DNA of 64,000 bases from Pseudomonas sp. DC1.2 (GTDB taxonomy: Bacteria > Pseudomonadota > Gammaproteobacteria > Pseudomonadales > Pseudomonadaceae). Position numbers and translations under genes: made by a program. Below are positions 1 to 7,664 of this stretch, piece after piece. Location: positions 4,531,001 through 4,595,000 of the forward strand of contig NZ_CP133782.1 of assembly GCF_034351645.1 (NCBI RefSeq), given 5' to 3'. The notes under the pieces are model-generated. The model saw only the letters and a list, made by a program, of their open reading frames with translations, did not search any database and was not told the origin of the DNA. Positions within the stretch are counted from its first letter, which is position 1, and the number at the start of each line of letters is the position of its first letter.

Positions 1-815
1 GCCAGGCACAACTGCAAGTCGCGGAGGTCAACCTCAAGCGCTACAAGTTATTGAGTGTCGATGACGGCGTGTCCAAGCAGACTTACGACCAGCAACAAGC
101 GCTGGTCAACCAGCTCAAGGCCACCGCACAGGGAAATCAGGCCGCCATCGACTCTGCCCTGGTGCAACTTTCATACACGCAGATCCACTCTCCGGTTACC
201 GGTCGCGTCGGCATTCGCACGGTGGATGAGGGCAACTTCCTGCGCATGACGGACACGCAAGGCCTGTTCACGGTGACCCAGATTGATCCGATTGCCGTGG
301 CATTCGCCTTGCCGCAGCAAATGCTCCCGACCCTGCAAGGCCTGATAAATGATCCCCAACACGCCCAGGTCAAGGCCTACATCGGCGCCGACACCGAGGG
401 CGAAACCGGCAACCTGCTCGGCGAAGGCCATCTGACACTGATCGATAACCAGATCAGCGCCAACACCGGGACCATTCGCGCCAAGGCTGAATTCAATAAC
501 TCCGGACAGAAGCTCTGGCCCGGCCTGCTGGTCACGGTAAAAATTCAGACAGCGCTGGATAAGGATGCACTGGTAGTGCCGCCTACTGTCGTACAACGCG
601 GCCTCGACCAACATTTCGTGTATCGGGTCAACGGTGACAAAGTCGAAACCGTGTCCGTGCAAATGGTCTATCAAGGCAGCAGTCAGGACATTATCAAAGG
701 CGTTAACCCCGGCGACGTGCTCGTCAGCGACGGTCAGTCGCGACTCAAGCCCGGTTCAACCGTGCAGGTGCTGACGGATCCGCCGCCGGTGGTGCAATCG
801 GAGTCGCCGCAATGA
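1..815 (+). CDS. RND efflux periplasmic adaptor subunit (membrane fusion protein), 5' end cut by window
   Basis: This is the C-terminal part (about 270 residues) of an HlyD/AcrA-type adaptor, which links an inner-membrane RND pump to an outer-membrane channel. The frame is open from base 3, so the start lies outside the window; TTG or ATG codons near base 51 are internal. Visible parts are the end of the coiled-coil hairpin, the second half of the lipoyl domain (HSPVTGRVGIRTVDEGNF), the beta-barrel domain beginning VTQIDPIAVAFALP, and a membrane-proximal C-terminus. It overlaps the permease gene by 4 bases (ATGA), so the two are translationally coupled. No outer-membrane factor gene is in the window. 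The pump substrate is not evident. Confidence 0.93.
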   Translation, partial: QAQLQVAEVNLKRYKLLSVDDGVSKQTYDQQQALVNQLKATAQGNQAAIDSALVQLSYTQIHSPVTGRVGIRTVDEGNFLRMTDTQGLFTVTQIDPIAVAFALPQQMLPTLQGLINDPQHAQVKAYIGADTEGETGNLLGEGHLTLIDNQISANTGTIRAKAEFNNSGQKLWPGLLVTVKIQTALDKDALVVPPTVVQRGLDQHFVYRVNGDKVETVSVQMVYQGSSQDIIKGVNPGDVLVSDGQSRLKPGSTVQVLTDPPPVVQSESPQ

Positions 816-3800
816 AGGGCCACGGCTCCGTCTCCGCATGGTGCATCGACCACCCGGTGGCGACAATTCTGCTGACGTTTGCGCTGGTGTTGCTAGGGGT
901 GATTGCCTTCCCGCGCCTGCCGATTGCGCCCTTACCGGAAGCGGAATTCCCGACCATTCAGGTGTCCGCGCAATTACCCGGCGCCAGCCCCGACACCATG
1001 GCCTCGTCGGTGGCCACGCCGCTGGAAGTGCAATTCAGTGCCATCCCCGGCATGACCCAAATGACCTCGAGCAGTGCCTTGGGCTCCAGCCTGCTGACCC
1101 TGCAATTCACTCTCGACAAAAGCATCGACACCGCGGCCCAGGAAGTGCAGGCCGCGATCAATACCGCCGCCGGCAAATTACCCAAGGACATGCCGACGCT
1201 ACCGACTTGGAAGAAGGTCAACCCGGCCGACAGCCCGGTGCTGATCCTCAGCGTCAGCTCGACCCAGATGCCCGGCACTGAACTCAGTGACTTGGTGGAA
1301 ACCCTGCTTTCGCGCCAGATCAGTCAAATCGACGGCGTAGGCCAAATCAACATCACCGGCCAGCAACGTCCGGCGATCCGGGTGCAGGTGTCGGCTGACA
1401 AACTCGCGGCCATCGGCCTGACGCTGGCGGACATTCGTCTGGCGATCCAGCAGACCAGCCTCAACCTGGCCAAAGGCGCGCTGTACGGTGAGTCGAGTAT
1501 TTCGACCCTGTCCACCAACGACCAGTTGTTTCACCCCGAGGAATACAGTCAGCTGATTGTTTCCTACAAGGACGGGGCACCGGTCCACCTCAAGGATGTG
1601 GCCAACGTTGTCAACGGTTCGGAAGATGCCTACGTTCAGGCCTGGGCCGGCGATCAACCCGGTGTGAACCTGGTGATCTCCCGGCAACCCGGCGCGAACA
1701 TCGTCGAGACCGTAGACCGTATTCAGGCCGCCCTGCCGCGACTGGAAGCCATGTTGCCGGCCTCGGTGCAGGTCAAGGTGTTGATCGACCGCACCCAGAC
1801 CATCCGTGCCTCGCTGCATGAAGTGGAAATAACCTTGCTCATCGCGATCATGCTAGTGGTGGCGGTGATGGCGCTGTTCTTGCGCCAGTTATCGGCAACG
1901 ATGATTGTGTCCGCGGTACTCGGCGTTTCGCTGGTCGCCAGTTTCGCCCTGATGTACATCATGGGGTTCAGCCTGAACAACCTGACCCTGGTAGCGATCG
2001 TGGTGGCCGTGGGGTTTGTGGTGGACGATGCAATTGTGGTGGTAGAAAACATTCACCGCCACCTGGAAGCTGGCGAAGGCATGCGCGAAGCGGCGATCAA
2101 GGGTGCCGGCGAAATTGGTTTTACCGTGGTCTCGATCAGTTTCTCGCTGGTCGCTGCGTTTATCCCGCTGCTGTTCATGGGCGGCGTGGTCGGGCGGTTG
2201 TTCAAGGAGTTCGCCCTGACCGCGACCTCGACCATCCTCATTTCGGTGGTGGTTTCGCTGACGTTGGCACCGACCCTGGCCGCGCTGTTCATGCGTGCGC
2301 CCGTACACCACGCCCACAGCAAACCGGGCTTCGGCGAGCGCCTGCTGACCTGGTACGAAAAAGGCCTGCGCCGCGCCCTCGCCCATCAGAAATTGATGAT
2401 CGGGGTGTTTGGCCTGTCGCTGGGGCTGGCCATCGCCGGTTACATTTTTATCCCCAAGGGCTTCTTTCCGATTCAGGACACCGGCTTCGTGCTGGGCACC
2501 ACCGAAGCCGCCGCTGATATTTCATACGGCGACATGGTGAAAAAACACTTGGCGATGGCCGAAATCGTCGCGGCCGACCCGGCCGTTGAGGCGTTTTCGC
2601 ACTCCGTCGGCGTCTCAGGCAGCAACCAGACCATCGCTAACGGCCGTTTCTGGATTGCCCTGAAAAAGCGCGGCGACCGTGATGTATCGGCCAGCCAGTT
2701 CATCGACCGGATTCGCCCGCAACTGATGAAAGTCCCCGGCATCGTGCTCTATTTACGCGCAGGCCAAGACATCAACCTCAGCTCCGGCCCGAGCCGCGCC
2801 CAATACCAATACGTGCTCAAGAGCAATGACGGCGCGACGCTCAGCACCTGGACCCAGCGCCTGACGGAAAAACTGCGAACCAACCCGGCATTCCGCGATA
2901 TATCAAACGACTTGCAACTGGGTGGCAGCATCACTCATATCAACATTGATCGCAGCGCTGCCGCGCGGTTCGGCCTGTCCGCCAGCGATGTCGATGAAGC
3001 GCTGTACGACGCTTTTGGCCAACGACAAATCAACGAGTTTCAGACCCAGATCAACCAATACAACGTGATTCTGGAACTGGACACCCAGCAGCGCGGCAAA
3101 GCCGAAAGCCTCAACTACTTCTACCTGCGCTCACCGCTCAGCGGTGAGATGGTGCCGCTGTCGGCCCTGGCGAAATTCGATGCGCCGACCATTGGTCCAC
3201 TGTCCATCGCCCATGACGGGATGTTCCCGGCCGCCAACCTGTCGTTCAACCTCGCCCCCGGCGTGGCACTGGGCGACGCGGTGATCATGCTGAACCAGGC
3301 CAAGGTCGAGATCGGCATGCCGGCGGCCATCAGCGGCAACTTCCAGGGCGCGGCTCAGGCGTTTCAGAGTTCCCTGGCCAGCCAGCCGTGGCTGATCCTG
3401 GCAGCGCTGGTGGCGGTGTACATCATTCTCGGCGTGTTGTACGAGAGCTTCGTCCATCCACTGACCATCATCTCGACCCTGCCGTCGGCGGGGCTCGGGG
3501 CGGTGATCATGCTGTGGATCTGCGGCCAGGACTTTTCAATCATGGCGCTGATCGGGCTCGTGCTGCTGATCGGGATCGTCAAGAAAAACGGCATTCTGAT
3601 GATCGACTTTGCCCTCGAAGCCCAGCGCAAGGGTGGCTTGCCTCCGGAAGAAGCGATCTATCAAGCCTGTATTACGCGGTTCCGGCCGATCATCATGACC
3701 ACCCTCGCCGCGCTGCTCGGCGCGTTGCCGCTGATGCTCGGCTACGGCACTGGCGCCGAACTGCGCCAGCCGCTGGGGATCGCGGTAGTCGGCGGCTTGC

Positions 3801-3913
3801 TGGTGAGCCAGGCGCTGACGCTGTTTACCACGCCGGTCATATACTTGTGGCTTGAGCGGCTATTTCATCGGCCCAAACCAGCCCCGATACCGGTGCTGGC
3901 GACCACAGACTGA
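812..3913 (+). CDS. RND multidrug efflux permease (HAE-1 family, MdtB/MdtC-like)
   Basis: The 1033-residue length is normal for the AcrB/MdtC class of proton-driven inner-membrane pumps. An N-terminal membrane segment (about 12-32) is followed by a large periplasmic loop, a TM2-6 block (about 335-500), a second loop and a final TM block (about 865-1020). TM4 carries the paired aspartates needed for proton relay (VGFVVDDAIVVVENIHRH). The start is set by the ATGA overlap with the adaptor. The gene is 8 bases from the response regulator downstream, so pump and regulator probably share a transcript. HAE-1 features favour organic drugs rather than metal ions, although the two-component pair behind it is of the metal-sensing type. 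Confidence 0.93.
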   Translation: MKGHGSVSAWCIDHPVATILLTFALVLLGVIAFPRLPIAPLPEAEFPTIQVSAQLPGASPDTMASSVATPLEVQFSAIPGMTQMTSSSALGSSLLTLQFTLDKSIDTAAQEVQAAINTAAGKLPKDMPTLPTWKKVNPADSPVLILSVSSTQMPGTELSDLVETLLSRQISQIDGVGQINITGQQRPAIRVQVSADKLAAIGLTLADIRLAIQQTSLNLAKGALYGESSISTLSTNDQLFHPEEYSQLIVSYKDGAPVHLKDVANVVNGSEDAYVQAWAGDQPGVNLVISRQPGANIVETVDRIQAALPRLEAMLPASVQVKVLIDRTQTIRASLHEVEITLLIAIMLVVAVMALFLRQLSATMIVSAVLGVSLVASFALMYIMGFSLNNLTLVAIVVAVGFVVDDAIVVVENIHRHLEAGEGMREAAIKGAGEIGFTVVSISFSLVAAFIPLLFMGGVVGRLFKEFALTATSTILISVVVSLTLAPTLAALFMRAPVHHAHSKPGFGERLLTWYEKGLRRALAHQKLMIGVFGLSLGLAIAGYIFIPKGFFPIQDTGFVLGTTEAAADISYGDMVKKHLAMAEIVAADPAVEAFSHSVGVSGSNQTIANGRFWIALKKRGDRDVSASQFIDRIRPQLMKVPGIVLYLRAGQDINLSSGPSRAQYQYVLKSNDGATLSTWTQRLTEKLRTNPAFRDISNDLQLGGSITHINIDRSAAARFGLSASDVDEALYDAFGQRQINEFQTQINQYNVILELDTQQRGKAESLNYFYLRSPLSGEMVPLSALAKFDAPTIGPLSIAHDGMFPAANLSFNLAPGVALGDAVIMLNQAKVEIGMPAAISGNFQGAAQAFQSSLASQPWLILAALVAVYIILGVLYESFVHPLTIISTLPSAGLGAVIMLWICGQDFSIMALIGLVLLIGIVKKNGILMIDFALEAQRKGGLPPEEAIYQACITRFRPIIMTTLAALLGALPLMLGYGTGAELRQPLGIAVVGGLLVSQALTLFTTPVIYLWLERLFHRPKPAPIPVLATTD

Positions 3914-3921
3914 GGCGGGTC

Positions 3922-4599
3922 ATGCGCGTTCTGATTATCGAAGACGAGGAAAAAACCGCGGACTATTTGCACCGCGGCCTGACGGAGCAGGGTTACACCG
4001 TGGACCTGGCGCGGGATGGGATCGAAGGCCTGCACCTGGCGCTGGAAAGTGACTACGCGGTGATCATTCTCGACGTCATGCTGCCGGGCCTGGATGGCTT
4101 CGGCGTGCTGCGAGCCCTGCGTGCGCGCAAACAAACGCCGGTGATCATGCTCACCGCGCGGGAACGGGTAGAGGACCGCATCAAAGGCTTGCGCGACGGC
4201 GCCGACGATTACCTTGGCAAACCGTTTTCGTTCCTTGAACTGGTGGCGCGCCTGCAAGCACTGACCCGGCGCAGCGGTGGTCATGAGCCGGTTCAAGTTA
4301 GCATCGCTGACCTGTGGATCGATTTGATCAGCCGCAAGGCGACCCGTGCCGGCGCCCGTCTGGACCTGACCGCCAAAGAGTTCTCGCTGCTCAGTGTGCT
4401 GGCCCGTCGACAAGGTGAAATCCTCTCGAAAACGGCTATCGCCGAAATGGTCTGGGACATCAATTTCGACAGCGACGCCAACGTTGTCGAGGTCGCGATC
4501 AAACGCCTGCGGGCAAAACTCGACGGACCGTTCGACGAAAAACTGCTACACACCATTCGCGGCATGGGTTACGTGCTGGAGAGTCGCGGTGTCCAGTAA
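3922..4599 (+). CDS. OmpR-family response regulator, heavy-metal type (CopR/CzcR/IrlR-like)
   Basis: This 225-residue regulator has a receiver domain (1-120) with acidic pocket E7/D8/E9, phosphoacceptor D51 (IILDVMLPGLDGF) and conserved lysine in the DDYLGKPF motif. A winged-helix DNA-binding domain follows (about 130-220), ending LLHTIRGMGYVLE. A GAGG ribosome-binding site precedes the ATG. It sits 8 bases after the RND permease and overlaps the sensor kinase by 11 bases, so pump and controller form one operon. The closest families I recognise regulate copper, cobalt/zinc/cadmium or silver efflux, but the ligand here is unknown. Confidence 0.93.
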   Translation: MRVLIIEDEEKTADYLHRGLTEQGYTVDLARDGIEGLHLALESDYAVIILDVMLPGLDGFGVLRALRARKQTPVIMLTARERVEDRIKGLRDGADDYLGKPFSFLELVARLQALTRRSGGHEPVQVSIADLWIDLISRKATRAGARLDLTAKEFSLLSVLARRQGEILSKTAIAEMVWDINFDSDANVVEVAIKRLRAKLDGPFDEKLLHTIRGMGYVLESRGVQ

Positions 4600-5953
4600 C
4601 TCGATTGCACTGCGCTTGAGCGGGATGTTCACGCTGGTGGCGCTGTTGGTGTTTTTGTTGATTGGCTGGGCGCTGTATCAGCAGGTCGAAAAGGGCCTGG
4701 GCCTGTTGCCCGAGGCCGAGCTGGATGCGCGCTACAGCGTGCTCGAGTCCACGGTTGGACGCTTCGGCACCCCTGAACATTGGGTGAAGATCAACAACAA
4801 GCTCAACCTGCTGGGCGAGGAAGACAAACGCATCCGCTTCTGGATTATCAGCGGCGATACGGCCTACGAGTACGGCAACCCGCCCCCACAGGTACGGGCC
4901 TTTGCCGAGGGGCCATTGGGTCGGCGCGACTTGCAACTGCCGGGGCAGCGTTACCCGTTGAAAGTGCTGGTCAGCCAGTTCCCGGCCAAGGATCAGCGAC
5001 CGCCGCTGCGCTTCCTGATCGCCATCGACACCGAGACATTTTTACAGACCCAACATCACTTGCTGATCGCCTTGATCGGCCTGGCGATTGTCGGCGTTCT
5101 GCTGGCCTCGGCCCTAGGTTACTGGGTGGCGCGGATAGGTCTCAAACCGTTGATCAAGTTGTCTCAGGAAGCCCAACGCCTGGCCCCGCCGCTGCGCTCG
5201 GGGCGTTTACGGCTGTCGCCGTTGCCGCCGGAGCTGGATCAATTCGTCAGTTCGTTCAATTCGACACTGGAGCGGGTTGAACAGGCTTATTCGCGACTGG
5301 AGTCGTTCAACGCCGATGTCGCCCATGAGTTGCGCTCGCCGCTGACCAATTTGATTGGCCAGACCCAAGTGGCGCTGACCCGCGGACGTTCGGCGGAGCA
5401 CTATTTCGAGGTGCTGCAATCGAACCTAGAAGAGTTGGAGCGGCTGCGTTCAATCATCAATGACATGCTGTTCCTGGCCAGCGCCGATCAGGGCAGCAAG
5501 GCGACCAAACTGACCTCCACCTCACTGGCGGATGAAGTCGCCACGACCCTGGAGTATCTGGACTTCATCCTTGAAGACGCCCAGGTTCAGGTTCACGTCA
5601 GCGGTGACGCTCAGGTGAGCATCGAAATTGCCCATCTGCGCCGCGCCTTGATCAATCTGCTGAGCAACGCGGTGCAGCACACCGAACCTGGACAGGTGAT
5701 TGAGGTGCTTATCGAGGTCGAGGCGCATCAGGTGAGTATCGGCGTGACCAACCCCGGCTTGCCGATTGCCAGCGAGCATCTGCCGCGACTGTTCGAGCGC
5801 TTTTATCGGGTGGATGCGTCACGCAGCAACAGTGGGAATAACCACGGGTTGGGACTGGCAATCGTCAAGGCCATTGCGTTGATGCACGGTGGTGATGTGT
5901 TTGTGCATAGCGATCAGGGGATGAATACCTTCGGCATCCACCTCCCGGCCTGA
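4589..5953 (+). CDS. heavy-metal-type sensor histidine kinase
   Basis: This is a 454-residue membrane kinase and partner of the preceding regulator. I chose the GTG at 4589, which has GGAG eight bases upstream and overlaps the regulator stop; longer readings run through the regulator gene. It has TM1 (about 10-30), a periplasmic sensor loop of about 130 residues, TM2 (about 155-178), HAMP, and an H-box with phosphorylated His246 (FNADVAHELRSPLTN). An N-box (RRALINLLSNAVQH) and a G-box (NNHGLGLAIVKAI) follow. The H-box and loop size match the CusS/CopS/IrlS group. Confidence 0.92.
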   Translation: MSSNSIALRLSGMFTLVALLVFLLIGWALYQQVEKGLGLLPEAELDARYSVLESTVGRFGTPEHWVKINNKLNLLGEEDKRIRFWIISGDTAYEYGNPPPQVRAFAEGPLGRRDLQLPGQRYPLKVLVSQFPAKDQRPPLRFLIAIDTETFLQTQHHLLIALIGLAIVGVLLASALGYWVARIGLKPLIKLSQEAQRLAPPLRSGRLRLSPLPPELDQFVSSFNSTLERVEQAYSRLESFNADVAHELRSPLTNLIGQTQVALTRGRSAEHYFEVLQSNLEELERLRSIINDMLFLASADQGSKATKLTSTSLADEVATTLEYLDFILEDAQVQVHVSGDAQVSIEIAHLRRALINLLSNAVQHTEPGQVIEVLIEVEAHQVSIGVTNPGLPIASEHLPRLFERFYRVDASRSNSGNNHGLGLAIVKAIALMHGGDVFVHSDQGMNTFGIHLPA

Positions 5954-6085
5954 ATGATCGCTACCCACTGCAATCGTTCCCGCGCCGAGCGTGAGAATGA
6001 CCGCCCCGAACTGTTGCTTTGTTCGCAACAGTCCTTTCTGAAATCGACTCTGGTTCCCACCGCCATCGGGCCTAAGCCTTGCCAG

Positions 6086-6344
6086 TCAGGCGTCTTTGAA
6101 ACCCGGCAAACCATTGGCTGCACGCCATTCTTTAACCGTTTGGGTGATGCCTTCTGCTGAGTTATCAGCACCGTCCTCAGGATAATAAATCAGATCAGAG
6201 CCTGTTGGATGCTCAGTGAGGCGTTCAAGCTCATCAAGTAGAGGGTCTAGAACCTCATCTGGAGACCCCTTGTTTGCAGTGAATATTTCCTGCATGAAGC
6301 TGACAAATTCAGCTTCCGTATATTCAGAGATACTCTTTTTTCAT
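6086..6344 (-). pseudogene. colicin/pyocin DNase immunity gene, frameshifted at its start
   Basis: The translated body is a colicin E-type immunity protein (Im2/Im9 family): DLIYYPEDGADNSAEGITQT followed by VKEWRAANGLPGF, the segment that inhibits the cognate HNH nuclease. The open frame begins only at an internal ATG (6295), giving 69 residues and lacking helix 1. Upstream in that frame the missing N-terminus is plainly readable (KKSISEYTEAEFVSF), but the expected ATG at 6342-6344 is one base out of phase. It is followed by six A residues (T run 6336-6341 on the + strand), and five A would restore a full-length protein of about 85 residues. The gene sits 6 bases after the nuclease stop codon, the normal bacteriocin-immunity arrangement. 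A homopolymer sequencing error is an alternative to true loss. Confidence 0.8.
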
Positions 6345-6350
6345 AGTCTG

Positions 6351-6950
6351 TTACCGGTGAATTTCAATGTGGTTTTTAGGCGTGTTGACCCGTAAATTAT
6401 CTACGTTGTAGACCTCTCCGCCTTCGGAAACCAAGTCCACATGATGTATCTCAAAGGAACGTTTTTTCCCCGCATGGTCAGGCTTTCGTGCTTTTGGCGC
6501 ATATCCATCTTGCATACGGTCTATATTTTGGGGAATGAACTGGCTACTTAACTCTGGGGCAGCCGCTACAGCCTTCCAAAACGCCTTCCTGAACGCATCA
6601 AAACTACTGAAGCTTTTCCCCCTGAGCTGATCAGCAATTCGAGTCGGAATCGGTGCATCAAGCCCAAGCCCAACCCCAGCACCGGCTAACCAGATACCCG
6701 AAACGGCCTGTCACCGCCCCGTCACTGTGCCCGGATCAAGACGCACGTTCATCACGATGTACAGCGGTTTTAAGTCCGAATTAGCCGGGGAAACGAGGAT
6801 GAAATCCTTGTAATCAGGCGGATGAATCGGGTTGACGATCATGTTGTCCGCGTGTTCGGTCGGCGGATAAGTTCAGATTTGAGGGGCTTGCGGGGCGGCT
6901 TCGAGTGCTGGAATACCTAAGGTACTAGACGGGTCAGTGGCGGGCGTCCA
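6351..6950 (-). pseudogene. S-type bacteriocin (pyocin) remnant: translocation-domain end plus HNH DNase
   Basis: Read on the minus strand in a single frame, this encodes the end of an S-type pyocin translocation domain (YPPTEHADNMIV, DYKDFILV) and then a complete colicin-type DNase domain. That domain carries the HNH/beta-beta-alpha-Me motif EIHHVDLVSEGGEVYNVDN and the ending VNTPKNHIEIHR. Two in-frame TGA codons break it: at 6873-6875, where family members usually have Trp (TGG), and at 6711-6713 between the translocation and nuclease parts. No receptor-binding region exists upstream; the frame instead runs into secretin sequence. The nuclease coding portion after 6711 is uninterrupted but has no start signal. 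Non-functional as a bacteriocin. Confidence 0.82.
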
Positions 6951-7295
6951 GATCAACGTAACACCGTCACCGTCGTGCAGCTTTATTTTCGTGTTCAGGC
7001 GTCGAGTATTAGTGATCAAGTCCGATGCTGTGAGGTCATTCGACACGCTCGATGCGGTCTGTTTAATGTCCAACTCGACATCACCATCGAGCGTTAAACC
7101 TACGTCCTGACGGGTGATCGTCTGGTAAGGATTATCGAGCGGTGTGGCTGCGCTGGTGGTTGTACCGCTCAGAAACGGCACGTTTTGACCTACAACGATA
7201 CTGGCCTTCTCGCGGTTCAGTACCAGGAGCTGAGGCGTTGAAAGAATCTTGTTCTTGCCGCAGTTTTGAACCGACTGAACAAACGCACCAAGCCT
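6951..7295 (-). pseudogene. type II secretion secretin (GspD) fragment
   Basis: About 110 codons resemble the core secretin domain of GspD/XcpQ/HxcQ: LGAFVQSVQ, NKILSTPQLLVLNREKASIV, VGQNVPFLSG, then NPYQTITRQDVGLTL and ASDLITNTRRLN. About ten residues normally found after DVGLTL are missing, and sequence upstream of 7295 in this frame is not secretin-like. The frame continues without a stop into the bacteriocin remnant at about 6950. No other type II secretion gene is nearby, so this is an isolated relic, probably brought in or left behind by recombination. Confidence 0.7.
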
Positions 7296-7465
7296 TCGAA
7301 CAGTCGCAGGAAGAGATGACCGCCAAAGCCCAGGATGCTGCACACCCGCCTCAAGCGTCGACATCCGCAACCCGGCAACAGGCTGATAAAGACAGCTGAT
7401 CCACCGTATCGCTCTGTTTCCCCCGACACTTTTCTTCGGCTCTTCCCTTTGAAAAGTTGTCTTCA

Positions 7466-7497
7466 AAGCCGCTGCTATCAGCGGCTTTTTTTTGTAG
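7466..7497 (+). terminator. rho-independent terminator
   Basis: The stem AAAGCCGCTG / CAGCGGCTTT with a 4-base loop (CTAT) is followed by a run of eight T on the + strand. No intact + strand gene ends here, so it probably outlived the gene it once served. Confidence 0.7.
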
Positions 7498-7528
7498 TGG
7501 TTTTAATGGTTTTACGTTGGGTCGTCAG

Positions 7529-7560
7529 AAAGGTCAGCATGTTTTGCTGGCCTTTTTTTA
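7529..7560 (+). terminator. rho-independent terminator-like hairpin
   Basis: The stem AAGGTCAGCA / TGCTGGCCTT with one G-T pair is followed by a T7 run. It is the second such hairpin within 65 bases, in the debris before the diguanylate cyclase gene. Confidence 0.6.
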
Positions 7561-7614
7561 ACCCGGGACTTATACAGGCGCACGGGTAGGCAGTCGTTGT
7601 GGGGACGCTGTCCG

Positions 7615-7629
7615 GTTCTTGAAAAGAAC
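7615..7629. promoter_or_regulatory. perfect palindrome upstream of the diguanylate cyclase gene
   Basis: GTTCTT-GAA-AAGAAC has 6-base arms and a 3-base centre, and lies 36 bases before the ATG of the cyclase gene. Size and position suit an operator for a dimeric repressor, but no regulator is identified. Confidence 0.35.
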
Positions 7630-7664
7630 TATTCGCAACACCTTAATTTGCAGAAGTCAGAACC

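Noticed and set aside
6086..6295. The 69-codon frame as a functional immunity protein
   Set aside because: The internal ATG at 6295 has no ribosome-binding site and the product would lack helix 1 of the immunity fold; the frameshifted longer gene explains the sequence better.
6711..6713. TGA in the bacteriocin frame as a possible selenocysteine codon
   Set aside because: No SECIS-like hairpin is apparent and S-type pyocins are not selenoproteins; a nonsense change is simpler.
7142..7589. Short + strand frames across the secretin debris
   Set aside because: They have no motif, no ribosome-binding site and overlap terminator hairpins.
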